Positions 1 to 5,799 are shown, counted from the stretch's first letter. The stretch is 7,927 nt of DNA from JAWCLZ01 sp038850275 (GCA_038850275.1 JAWCLZ010000038.1:1-7927), one strand, 5' to 3'. Made by a program: numbers and translations. The notes: a model not told the origin generated them from the letters alone.

Positions 1-159
1 GGTGCGAATCTAGGGTTAAGCACCCTCATCTATTCAAATTTGGCTGGCGAGGATGGTTTTGTTATTGCTATTGAACCTGTCCCCGATATCTATGCTCTAC
101 TTGCACTTGCAGTTGGATCGATTTTTCTCATAAAAAAGTTAAGAATAAGAACTTTTTAA
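1..159 (+). CDS. C-terminal end of a secreted protein with a possible archaeosortase sorting tail (partial)
   Basis: Frame 1 is open from the first base to a TAA at 157-159, so this is the last 52 codons of a gene that starts outside the window. The visible end has the three-part layout of a sorting signal: a short motif PVPD, a hydrophobic stretch of about 17 residues (IYALLALAVGSIFLI) and a basic tail (KKLRIR) just before the stop. The motif is VPD rather than the PEF/PEY of the two genes further right, so it may be a variant substrate of the sortase encoded next door or simply a C-terminal membrane anchor. The rest of the protein is not visible and its function cannot be named. It converges on the archaeosortase gene across about 90 bp of AT-rich DNA. 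That a gene ends here is fairly sure; the sorting role is inferred. Confidence 0.7.
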   Translation, partial: GANLGLSTLIYSNLAGEDGFVIAIEPVPDIYALLALAVGSIFLIKKLRIRTF

Positions 160-251
160 TTCCAGATTTTATTTCAATAAATTGCAACTATTATAGAAAA
201 ATTGGTTTTTAAAAATTTAAACTAAGAAAATAAGAATAAATGGTTCGCAAA

Positions 252-1091
252 TTAACTCTTTTTCTTTTCCATCCCTTTAATCAGCCACATAATTGCTCCA
301 GCCATTGCAATAAATATTATCCATCCAGAATGAACATGAGCAGTCATCATTGCTTCCTCTCCATAGTAATGGCCAACTAGATATATAATTGAAACCCGCA
401 CGAGATTTGAAAAATATGCAATGCCAATAGCAAGAAGTAAAGGAAATCGCATCTCACTAAAAGAAATTTTTTCAGCAATAAAATAAGCAAAAACCAAGCT
501 CGCAAGCAAAAACATAGAATAAAGCCCTGAGCAAGGACCACCTATTACAACTGTGAGAGTTTCAACGCCATAGATACGCAAAGTCTCAACCCCAACTACC
601 TCAACTGGAAAACCAAAGCTACTAATGGCATATGCAGATGGCAGCATAACGAAGTAATGGTCAAATCTATGCACAAGATCGATGTTAAAAGCATTAAAAA
701 GACTGAAGAAGATACTAAAGAGCACAATAAAAGTTAGAGACATAAAAACCCCAAAAACACCGATCTTGCGAAACTGCGCATCCTTCAAATAGCTAGCAAC
801 TAGCGAAGCACCAAGCACAATAAGCATAGTATCAAGAGTACCAAGCTCACCACTTGTATAAAAATTATAAGCAACATCAGCTAAGATAATAAAAACACCT
901 GCAATTGGAAAATAAATCGAGCGCTTAACCTCAGGCTCTCGCTCCAACTTAATTCTAGTTAAAATTAAGAGCGCAATTAAAATGAGCAAAATGCCAATAA
1001 AAACCGATCCCTCGCTATATTGCACCGTAGCACCAATGAAAAGCGCTAGCACGAAAATAAAAAGCATCAAATTATAAGTATTCTTATCCAT
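252..1091 (-). CDS. Archaeosortase (exosortase/archaeosortase family membrane transpeptidase), probably PEF-CTERM type
   Basis: The 279-residue protein is almost entirely membrane-spanning, with about eight hydrophobic segments. It carries the three family signatures in order: Cys187 in GGPCSG, Arg232 in SNLVRVS, and a His (His252, or His254) in AHVHSGW. In this family the Cys is the proposed nucleophile that cuts a C-terminal tripartite sorting signal on the outer face of the membrane, and the protein is then thought to be transferred to a lipid. ATG at 1091 gives a normal N-terminus (MDKNTYN, then a membrane segment). Two plus-strand genes immediately beyond the divergent promoter encode PEF/PEY-tailed proteins. 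In the archaeal classification PEF-CTERM is the tail paired with ArtC, so ArtC is the likely subfamily, judged from neighbours and not from the enzyme sequence itself. Only a weak ribosome site (GAGG) lies ahead of the start. All key residues are present, so it is probably active. Confidence 0.92.
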   Translation of the reverse strand: MDKNTYNLMLFIFVLALFIGATVQYSEGSVFIGILLILIALLILTRIKLEREPEVKRSIYFPIAGVFIILADVAYNFYTSGELGTLDTMLIVLGASLVASYLKDAQFRKIGVFGVFMSLTFIVLFSIFFSLFNAFNIDLVHRFDHYFVMLPSAYAISSFGFPVEVVGVETLRIYGVETLTVVIGGPCSGLYSMFLLASLVFAYFIAEKISFSEMRFPLLLAIGIAYFSNLVRVSIIYLVGHYYGEEAMMTAHVHSGWIIFIAMAGAIMWLIKGMEKKKS

Positions 1092-1250
1092 AAATCAAAT
1101 AAGCCTCGCAAATAATTATTAATTCAAATATAATAAATATTTTTTTCATCATAATGATGTATAATGTATAGTTAAATTTATATGCTCAATGTTGTATAAA
1201 TTCGAATGAAAAAAACGGCAAGGGGATCGATAGGGAGGCGAAGTATAGGA
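1092..1250. promoter_or_regulatory. Divergent promoter region between archaeosortase and the first PEF-CTERM gene
   Basis: This very AT-rich stretch separates the two divergent genes. On the plus strand two TATA-like boxes are visible: AAATTTATATG at 1174-1184 and TGTATAAAT at about 1193-1201. With the usual archaeal spacing of about 26 bases, the first would start transcription near 1206, exactly at an in-frame ATG. The second would start near 1222 and leave a short leader holding GGAGGCGA (1234-1241) before the ATG at 1251. On the minus strand the stretch AATTAATAATTATTT could serve the sortase. These are pattern matches only; no start site is proven. Confidence 0.45.
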
Positions 1251-1748
1251 ATGAAAATTCAAATAGCAATTGCCTTGCTATCATTGGTATTTATCCAACT
1301 TTCTTTTGCTCAAATTGGATTAGCGACAAAAGGATTAGAAGTTACATTGATAACCGATAAAGCAATCTATGGCCCTGGAGAATCAATTTATATTTCATCG
1401 AGTTGGACGCAGGTTGAGGGGACAAACTATTATGAACTGCGATATGAAATTAAGCGGGTAAGCGATGGGGTGGTGGTCAAAGAATATAAACCATATCCCA
1501 TAGTATCTCCTCCAAATAACATTCATAGCTTTACTTGGACTGCTCCAGATACAATTGGAGAGTATTATGTAGAACTAGGTGTAAAGGCCTATGGGCCTGA
1601 AATTAATGGCAAAGGCCAAAAATTTTTCAACGTGGGCTCAAACACCTTGCCAATTACAACTGTTCCTGAATTCCCCACAATAGCATTGCCAGTGGCAATA
1701 ATACTTGGAATAGCATTCATAATATATTCAAGAAATAATAAAATATGA
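1251..1748 (+). CDS. Secreted beta-sandwich (macroglobulin/Ig-like) surface protein with PEF-CTERM sorting tail
   Basis: From ATG 1251 the protein has 165 residues. It starts with a signal peptide (MKIQ, then a hydrophobic run to about residue 20, FAQ). A single beta-sandwich domain follows, with a TDKAIYGPGES motif at residues 35-45 that resembles the TDKxxYxPGE strand of macroglobulin MG2/Ig-like domains. It ends in VPEFP (139-142 covers PEFP's core), a hydrophobic segment IALPVAIILGIAFII and a basic tail SRNNK, a textbook PEF-CTERM signal. I chose 1251 because GGAGGCGA lies 12 bases upstream and the signal peptide then begins cleanly. An in-frame ATG at 1206 adds 15 residues with several Arg/Lys and could be used if the transcript is leaderless. 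No catalytic residues are seen, so a structural or binding role on the cell surface is likely. It is probably a substrate of the divergent archaeosortase. Confidence 0.85.
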   Translation: MKIQIAIALLSLVFIQLSFAQIGLATKGLEVTLITDKAIYGPGESIYISSSWTQVEGTNYYELRYEIKRVSDGVVVKEYKPYPIVSPPNNIHSFTWTAPDTIGEYYVELGVKAYGPEINGKGQKFFNVGSNTLPITTVPEFPTIALPVAIILGIAFIIYSRNNKI

Positions 1749-1898
1749 ATGAAGGGAAAAATCATAGTTAACCCAAAGCTAGATGAACTTTAGTTCCCCT
1801 TCGGTTGTGCAAGTTAGGACTTCTGCGAGAAATCTAGAATAATAAAACCATGCTGCACAGTCCTCGGCATGATATTCATTGCCAAGGAGATAGCAAAA
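1749..1898 (+). promoter_or_regulatory. Promoter and leader of the PEY-tailed phosphohydrolase gene
   Basis: The 150-bp gap holds no gene. A TATA-like AATAATAAAA sits at about 1839-1848, which places a start site near 1868-1872. The leader then carries AAGGAGA at 1884-1890, a strong archaeal ribosome site eight bases ahead of ATG 1899. An earlier in-frame ATG (1869) coincides with the predicted transcript start, so a leaderless form ten residues longer is possible. The ribosome site favours 1899. There is a short inverted pair, CATGC/GCATG, at 1849-1871 whose meaning is unclear. Confidence 0.45.
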
Positions 1899-2924
1899 AT
1901 GAAGCAAAGTAGAAAAATCAAAATCGCAATAGCTTTTCTACTCTTCCTTGCTCTCATTCAACCAGCGATAGCAAGTGCTCAAAAGGTAATCCTCTTCTCT
2001 TGGGATGGTGTGCAGAAAAACCATTTATTTGAAATGCTTGCAAATGGAGAACTTCAAAATCTAAGTCGAATAAAAAGCGAGGGCATAATTCGAGACTTAA
2101 CAATATACGACCATTTTAATACAGAAACCGCGCCTGGGCACGCGGAGCTGCTAAGCGGCTACGGCGAGGCAAAAAATGGAGTTAAGAACAATGGCGATAG
2201 CCTGCTAGATGGTATATCAATCTTCGAAAAACTAGAGTGCTATGACTCAAATATAGCAACTGGAGCAATATTTGGCAAAAATAGACCGCATTTCCCCGCA
2301 GCACTAATGAAAAATGCAAGTATAGATATAGATTGGTACTTAGATTTAGATCACTGGAGTGGATGGGAGGGATATACCTCAAATCATTCTTATGCCCATA
2401 GCATCGCGAGTAAGGCAAATGAATTCATAGATAGCAATAAAGACAAAAGCTTCTTCCTCTTTATACACTTCACCGATCCAGATACCCAAGGACATAGCTA
2501 TGGCGAGAATTCTCAAGAATATAGCAATGCAATTAAAGAAGCAGACATAGGACTGGGAATAGTCATACTAGAACTAGAAAAACTAGGCATATACCATCAA
2601 GTGATAATCATAGTAACTACAGACCACGGCTTCAATGAAGATAGCAAAACGCACAACCCAAACATCGATACGCGTGAGTTATGGATAGCAAGCAACAAAG
2701 GCAATGCAATTTCAAGAGGAGTACTCGTGGAGCAAAGCTCAATCACGCCAACAATCCTAGAAATATTCAACATCAACATAGCACCCTATGACTACGATGG
2801 AGAATCACTCTATAGCAAAGAAACAGCGCAAGTAATACCAGAATATCCAAGCCTTGCACTGCCAATTGTAGCCATTATTGCCTTGATACTCTTCGCTTCA
2901 CATGTAAAAAGAAAGCAGCGATGA
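1899..2924 (+). CDS. Secreted alkaline-phosphatase-superfamily phosphohydrolase (type I phosphodiesterase/nucleotide pyrophosphatase-like) with PEF-like sorting tail
   Basis: From ATG 1899 the protein has 341 residues. Numbering below is from the upstream ATG at 1869, so subtract 10. A signal peptide (KIKIAIAFLLFLALI, ending near ASAQ) is followed by the alkaline phosphatase fold with its two-metal site: Asp46 in SWDG, nucleophile Thr87 in TAPGHAELLSG, Asp205 and His209 in DPDTQGH, Asp252-His253 in TTDHG, and His262 in KTHNP. These match type I phosphodiesterase/PafA-like enzymes, which hydrolyse phosphate mono- or diesters; the substrate cannot be told from sequence. It is shorter than most NPP or sulfatase enzymes, so little cap domain is expected. 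The end is IPEYPSLALP, a hydrophobic segment and KRKQR, a PEF-CTERM signal with Tyr for Phe. Sequons NLS, NAS and NHS suggest glycosylation. It follows the beta-sandwich gene by 150 bp, apparently with its own promoter. It probably acts outside the cell, anchored by the neighbouring sortase. Confidence 0.9.
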   Translation: MKQSRKIKIAIAFLLFLALIQPAIASAQKVILFSWDGVQKNHLFEMLANGELQNLSRIKSEGIIRDLTIYDHFNTETAPGHAELLSGYGEAKNGVKNNGDSLLDGISIFEKLECYDSNIATGAIFGKNRPHFPAALMKNASIDIDWYLDLDHWSGWEGYTSNHSYAHSIASKANEFIDSNKDKSFFLFIHFTDPDTQGHSYGENSQEYSNAIKEADIGLGIVILELEKLGIYHQVIIIVTTDHGFNEDSKTHNPNIDTRELWIASNKGNAISRGVLVEQSSITPTILEIFNINIAPYDYDGESLYSKETAQVIPEYPSLALPIVAIIALILFASHVKRKQR

Positions 2925-3284
2925 AGAAATGCGAATCCTTATATTGATAGAAGGCAGAAAATAGCCGAAAGCGAGGGAGACACAGATTCGTTAGATATAC
3001 ATCTTATTAATCCCCTAATTACTCCCTATGAGCCACTCTTTTCTCTAAATTATAATTTAGAAGCCCACAATATATGCGAGCAAATAAACTTATTATCTGC
3101 CCCGGAATCTACATATGGATAAAATAGATACCAGATGTGCGAGAGAATGAGCCTAGAGCCAACTCTTGATATTTCTATAAGTTATGGTCTTGGTTTTTCG
3201 ATAATTCTCAGGCTATTCTTTTCACAACTCTTTTTTAAACATTTACATACATCTACAACAATGATTATCAAACCAAATATATAA
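2925..3284 (+). pseudogene. Nearly open, startless stretch after the phosphohydrolase; possible decayed gene
   Basis: In the same frame as the phosphohydrolase, after its TGA stop, 65 codons run open to a TAA at 3120-3122. A further 53 codons then run to a TAA at 3282-3284, including a possible 49-codon reading from ATG 3135. Only one stop interrupts about 118 codons, where this base composition would give roughly eight by chance. The first part has no ATG, GTG or TTG in frame, and neither part has a recognisable ribosome site or domain. The upstream protein already ends in a complete sorting tail, so stop-codon readthrough is not expected. It may be the remains of a gene that lost its start, or a chance opening. 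I do not recognise the translation. Confidence 0.25.
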
Positions 3285-3450
3285 AATTAGAAAGAATAAA
3301 ACTACTTAGCGAAGTACTGATTATAGGCATCTGGACACTAATCAACTTGCAATTTCCCTAATATGTTTCCCTAAGATTATTGTGGCATATAACATAAATA
3401 AATTATCGCAAATAGTAGTTTGTTCTTTGGATGTTTTTGAGGGTTTCAAA
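3285..3450. other. Gene-free AT-rich spacer
   Basis: No open frame with a plausible start, no RNA gene and no repeat array is seen here on either strand. It separates the surface-protein locus from the 3' end of the first toxin-antitoxin operon. Confidence 0.5.
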
Positions 3451-3489
3451 AGAGGTTTATTCGTTTGACTGTAGAAACTCCAAACCTCT
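3451..3489 (-). terminator. Inverted repeat at the end of the DUF3368 toxin gene, terminator-like
   Basis: AGAGGTTT (3451-3458) and AAACCTCT (3482-3489) form a perfect 8-bp inverted repeat with a 23-base loop. Read on the minus strand, the second arm is followed directly by a short T-run, so it could end the toxin-antitoxin transcript. It overlaps the toxin stop codon (3488-3490). A second partly matching pair (GGGTTTC near 3441 and GAAACTCC near 3474) overlaps it. Archaea often terminate at T-runs without hairpins, so the role is uncertain. Confidence 0.35.
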
Positions 3490-3979
3490 AAAGTTCTCTC
3501 AATACCTTTAAGTATACCTCGGGTGAGAGCCTGAATCCTGCAAACACAAGTTTATCGAGCAAGGTTTTAATTTCATCTTGCGTAATTAATCCCTTTTTGA
3601 AAGCTTTCAGTAAAACATAAATCGTGCCCTTAGTATTAAAGCCAAAGCTTTCCGAGATCCTCCGCGCCGAAGCATCGTCAATTATCACTAGGTCTGCTTT
3701 TATCTCTCTAGCTAGAGAAATGACTTCCACTTCTCCCAAGTCAAGTTCTGGTGCAAATTTAAGAAGCCTTTCATCCACTTTACAATTAATAATTTTAAGC
3801 CAACCTTGATTTATCGCATCTTCAACCACTAAAGCATCTGCAATTTTCTCCTTTTTCCCTCTTTCAACAATTTCATTAAAAACTTCTCTTGGAATAATGA
3901 TCTCCTTGAATAACTTCTGAAGTAATTCCAGTTTTCCAAGCTTTGATAGATAGATCAGCGCGCTGGAATTGCTGACCAC
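3488..3979 (-). CDS. DUF3368 PIN-domain toxin (predicted ribonuclease) of a UPF0175/DUF3368 toxin-antitoxin pair
   Basis: The 163-residue protein has the DUF3368 form of the PIN nuclease fold: VSNSSALIYLSKLGKLELL at residues 2-20, IIIPREVFNEI (28-37, acidic Glu36), LDLGEVEVISLA (79-90, Glu83) and VIIDDASARRI (98-108, Asp101-Asp102). PIN toxins use such an acidic cluster to bind a metal and cut RNA. The first acidic position is Asn4 here instead of Asp, a change also seen in other DUF3368 proteins and perhaps weakening catalysis. The start is GTG at 3979-3977, sharing one base with the antitoxin's TAG stop (TAGTG), which implies coupled translation and fixes the start. The length is normal for the family. 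The target RNA is unknown. Confidence 0.88.
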   Translation of the reverse strand: MVSNSSALIYLSKLGKLELLQKLFKEIIIPREVFNEIVERGKKEKIADALVVEDAINQGWLKIINCKVDERLLKFAPELDLGEVEVISLAREIKADLVIIDDASARRISESFGFNTKGTIYVLLKAFKKGLITQDEIKTLLDKLVFAGFRLSPEVYLKVLREL

Positions 3980-4281
3980 TACTCCTTCAATGCTCTCAAA
4001 TCCTCCTCGAGTTCTTGAAATCCATACTGTGCCTCAACTTTGCGCTCGCGCATTATCTCAATCATTTTCCAGAGGGAAACACCAGCAACCCGAGCAGCTC
4101 TCCAAAGGGTAGCTTTCCCCTCTCTATAGAGTTTAATGGCATTTTCAATCTTTTTCTCCCTGATTCCAAAGGCTAATAGCTCGCGAATAAATTCAGATTT
4201 ATCCTTAGATTCCTCTTGCGCTATTTTCTCTATCTCCTCAAGAGTTTCAAGGGGCAAACGGAATGAAACGACCACGTTCAT
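3979..4281 (-). CDS. UPF0175 family antitoxin/regulator, partner of the DUF3368 toxin
   Basis: This is a 100-residue acidic-ended protein. Residues 1-43 read like a ribbon-helix-helix: a beta strand NVVVSFRLP, helix LETLEEIEKIAQ and helix SEFIRELLAFGIREK. Residues 45-80 carry the UPF0175 signature, AIKLYREGKATLWRAARVAG and SLWKMIEIMRER, a helix-turn-helix-like core. The charged tail (QELEEDLRALKE) probably wraps the toxin. UPF0175 genes are commonly paired with DUF3368 PIN genes as toxin-antitoxin systems in archaea and cyanobacteria, and the one-base overlap here fits that. The ATG at 4281 follows an AT-rich leader with no clear ribosome site, so the mRNA may be leaderless. Autoregulation by binding its own promoter is expected from the family but not shown. 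Confidence 0.9.
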   Translation of the reverse strand: MNVVVSFRLPLETLEEIEKIAQEESKDKSEFIRELLAFGIREKKIENAIKLYREGKATLWRAARVAGVSLWKMIEIMRERKVEAQYGFQELEEDLRALKE

Positions 4282-4316
4282 GTTCGTTTACATTATATAT
4301 TATTTGTATACTTAAA
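4282..4316 (-). promoter_or_regulatory. Probable promoter of the UPF0175-DUF3368 operon
   Basis: Read on the minus strand, TTTAAGTATA lies at -35 to -26 from the ATG (about 4307-4316), where a TATA box would drive a leaderless or near-leaderless transcript. Between it and the start, ATGT and ACAT form a small inverted pair (ATGTAAACGAACAT, partly overlapping the start codon) that could be an operator for the ribbon-helix-helix antitoxin. This is only a spacing and pattern match. Confidence 0.4.
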
Positions 4317-4681
4317 GCTTTCGAACTCAAAAATCCCTAGCTGGGAAACATCAAATCTGCTTGTCATAATAAGCTTGCAAAAAAACTGTCAACTCTCATG
4401 CTCCTACATTTTTATCTATAAATCTTTTGTACTCGAAATAGTTTAATTGCTCAAAGGGCACTGCAAAGCAGCTCAGAAAGAATAAAAGATATCTTACATC
4501 ATTCATCAACAGTAACACTAGGAAGCATTCTAAGCGTCAGCGAAGCTTTTACTAAGCAAAGCTCAATCGTGTAATACTCACCTTCCCCTCAGGGTTTTTC
4601 GTTTTAATTTGAGTCCTAACTCAAACCATACATTTGCTGTTTCCTTTTTCTACCCCAAACAACCCCACCTTCGCTTCTTCA
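4317..4681. other. Gene-free spacer between the two toxin-antitoxin operons, with inverted repeats
   Basis: No supported gene is seen. A 50-codon open frame on the plus strand (4422-4574) has no standard start codon. Inverted repeats present are AGCTTT/AAAGCT (4544-4549 and 4558-4563) and the perfect hairpin at 4608-4625, listed separately. A T-rich plus-strand run lies at about 4634-4652. Confidence 0.5.
4608..4625. repeat. Perfect 7-bp hairpin downstream of vapC
   Basis: TTTGAGT-CCTA-ACTCAAA is a perfect inverted repeat with a four-base loop, about 57 bases beyond the vapC stop. It could stabilise or terminate the vapBC mRNA. No T-run follows it on the minus strand, so an intrinsic terminator is doubtful. 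A protein-binding palindrome is another possibility. Confidence 0.45.
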
Positions 4682-5098
4682 TTAAGTAACTCTCTTTATC
4701 CCTCTTACACCATCAAACCCTTTATCGAAAGAATAAATCTCACTAATATTCTCACGTCTCATCACTTCCAACGCAAGGCAATCATTTGGATCCTTCTTCA
4801 ACTCGCTCATCAATTCTACTGCGCCAAGATAATCCCCCTCCGTGACATCAACAATTCTGACATTATCCAAGGAGAAGAGCCCAATTAAGAGTGAATACAA
4901 ATTTTCTATCGACAACGCCCTTTTCAAGATATTAGAAACCTCCGACAGATGAACAATAGTTGTTATCACCTCTTCCCCTTCATTTACCCTCTTTACTATT
5001 TCCTTTGAACGCTCCTTCAACTCCATCTGCTTACCCGTCAATTCCCCCTTCGGCTTGTAATATGCATATATAAACACATTCGCATCAATGAATCTCAT
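4682..5098 (-). CDS. vapC: VapC-type PIN-domain toxin (predicted ribonuclease)
   Basis: The 138-residue protein (from ATG 5098) shows the PIN nuclease acidic set: Asp5 in RFIDANVFIYAYY, Glu53 in HLSEVSNIL, Asp106 in DPNDCLALEVMRR and Asp125 in SFDKGFD, which together would hold the metal for RNA cleavage. FIDANVFIYA is a typical VapC N-terminus, so I prefer 5098 over an in-frame start 21 bases earlier (MSSKGGF). The 5098 ATG lies inside the last codons of the antitoxin (14-base overlap), with GGGCGG a few bases ahead, implying coupled translation. All four key acidic residues are present, so it is probably active. It is unrelated in subfamily to the DUF3368 toxin downstream. The RNA target is unknown; known VapCs cut tRNA or rRNA. 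Confidence 0.9.
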   Translation of the reverse strand: MRFIDANVFIYAYYKPKGELTGKQMELKERSKEIVKRVNEGEEVITTIVHLSEVSNILKRALSIENLYSLLIGLFSLDNVRIVDVTEGDYLGAVELMSELKKDPNDCLALEVMRRENISEIYSFDKGFDGVRGIKRVT

Positions 5099-5324
5099 AA
5101 AACCGCCCTTCGAACTCATCCCAGTCCTCTATATTCATCCCCAAATCAGCACTATCAAAGAATTTGGTTAAATCCACCTTCTTCTTCGGCACTATTTTCA
5201 AATATCCCTTCCCCTTTATCACAAATACCTCTTTACTCTGTTGAAGTTCCTCAGCTCGCCAATCAGCTGGCAGAACAAATCTCCCCTGGTCATCCACTTT
5301 TTTCTTTTCTACCCCATATACCAA
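5085..5324 (-). CDS. vapB: AbrB/SpoVT-family antitoxin (VapB) of the VapC toxin
   Basis: The 79-residue protein has an AbrB-type swapped-hairpin DNA-binding domain (KKKVDDQGRFVLPADWRAEEL, residues 7-27, then VFVIKGKGYLKIVPKKK). A C-terminal acidic/aromatic tail (DLTKFFDSADLG, EDWDEFEGRFYEI) follows, of the kind that binds the toxin's active site. The start is TTG at 5324-5322: a TGA closes the frame three codons upstream, and GGTGAT (5335-5330), a good match to the archaeal anti-16S sequence, lies six bases ahead. Its last codons overlap the start of vapC. As in other VapBC pairs it likely neutralises the toxin and represses the operon; that part is family knowledge. Confidence 0.88.
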   Translation of the reverse strand: MVYGVEKKKVDDQGRFVLPADWRAEELQQSKEVFVIKGKGYLKIVPKKKVDLTKFFDSADLGMNIEDWDEFEGRFYEIH

Positions 5325-5329
5325 TTTTA

Positions 5330-5368
5330 ATCACCATGATATAATAGCTATACCAATTATTTAAATTT
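5330..5368 (-). promoter_or_regulatory. TATA-like box and ribosome binding site of vapBC
   Basis: On the minus strand, AAATTTAAATAAT (5368-5356) is a TATA-like box. About 26 bases later transcription would start near 5336, leaving a very short leader that begins almost at the ribosome site GGTGAT (5335-5330), ahead of the TTG start at 5324. The two signals agree with each other, which supports the rare start codon. Confidence 0.45.
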
Positions 5369-5435
5369 GTGGTGAAATTTCATTCAAAATCCCTCGAATC
5401 CCTTACTTCCATTCTCTCATCTCATAATACATTAA

Positions 5436-5528
5436 ATGCAAATGTATACCAAAGCCTTCGACGCTACAGGTGTAAGAGGAAAAGGGAACCCCATAAAGGC
5501 ACGCAAAAAGCACTATAGCCGGTTTTAA
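5436..5528 (+). CDS. Possible 30-residue basic peptide (doubtful)
   Basis: An ATG at 5436 (or 5442) opens 30 codons ending in TAA. The product begins MQMYTKAFDATG and is rich in Lys/Arg towards its end (KARKKHYSRF). No ribosome site or convincing TATA box precedes it, and I recognise no family. It lies in the gap between the vapBC promoter and the DUF5678 gene and may be a chance opening. Confidence 0.18.
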   Translation: MQMYTKAFDATGVRGKGNPIKARKKHYSRF

Positions 5529-5532
5529 ACCG
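5520..5532. repeat. Short palindrome CGGTTT-T-AAACCG upstream of the DUF5678 gene
   Basis: This perfect 6-bp inverted repeat around one base includes TTTTAAA, so it could be a protein-binding operator or part of a TATA box. The DUF5678 start codon is 60 bases downstream. AATAATAAAT at about 5547-5556 is an alternative TATA-like box closer to the gene. Confidence 0.3.
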
Positions 5533-5592
5533 AATCTGAATCCCAAAATAATAAATCTGAAGTAAAGTAAATAGGTTTAATTAGGGATTGCA

Positions 5593-5799
5593 TTGGAAGC
5601 CCAAGATTTTCTACTAAAGCATTCAAAAAAATTGTCCAAGGAATACCCCGGTAGATATCTCGCCATTGTGAAAAATAAAGTAGTAGCTGCGAGCAGAAGC
5701 ATAATCGAGGCCTATAAACTTGCCAAAGAAGCTTATCCTGAAGAAAGAATTTCACTGGTTTATATGCCCACCGAGGAAGAAACAGTGACACTACTATAG
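5593..5799 (+). CDS. DUF5678 family small protein
   Basis: The 68-residue protein has the DUF5678 pattern: a helical lead (DFLLKHSKKLSKEY), then PGRYLAIVKNKVVAASRSI, where the family has GKWIAVxxGKVVAxGxS, a helix EAYKLAKEAYPEE and a last strand ISLVYMPTEEE. The likely start is TTG at 5593, because an in-frame TAA at 5578 leaves no ATG; AGGG lies six bases ahead. The family's role is not established. In archaea such genes often sit directly before a gene for a retropepsin-like (aspartyl protease fold) protein, and the pair has been discussed as toxin-antitoxin-like. That partner is absent here: after a short gap only a 14-codon open stretch (GTG 5832 to TGA 5874, beginning VKIFLRGEE) follows. 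It is on the strand opposite to vapBC. Confidence 0.75.
   Translation: MEAQDFLLKHSKKLSKEYPGRYLAIVKNKVVAASRSIIEAYKLAKEAYPEERISLVYMPTEEETVTLL

Noticed and set aside
1750..1868. Possible structured RNA or tRNA between the two surface-protein genes
   Set aside because: There is a TTCGG-like loop and a 5-bp inverted pair, but no acceptor stem, no T-loop motif and no consistent long stem.
2182..2418. 78-codon minus-strand open frame within the phosphohydrolase gene
   Set aside because: It overlaps a gene with intact catalytic motifs on the other strand; no independent evidence.
3430..3490. GTTT/AAAC-rich repeats that could be a CRISPR remnant
   Set aside because: Only one overlapping pair of inverted repeats is seen; there are no regularly spaced direct repeats or spacers.
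4422..4574. 50-codon open plus-strand stretch between the toxin-antitoxin operons
   Set aside because: No ATG, GTG or TTG in frame, no ribosome site and no recognised sequence; the length is within chance for a 400-bp gap.
4634..4888. 84-codon open frame on the plus strand
   Set aside because: It lies antisense to vapC, which has clear PIN motifs; the plus-strand translation has no family features.
5085..5119. Longer vapC start at 5119 (MSSKGGF...)
   Set aside because: The PIN fold normally begins within a few residues of the first Asp; ATG 5098 gives MRFIDANVF with a typical spacing and antitoxin overlap.
3285..5592. Insertion sequence or transposon carrying the toxin-antitoxin pairs
   Set aside because: No transposase, no matching terminal inverted repeats at the edges and no target-site duplication could be found by eye.
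5525..5791. 88-codon open frame on the minus strand
   Set aside because: It is the shadow of the DUF5678 gene on the opposite strand and has no recognisable domain or ribosome site.
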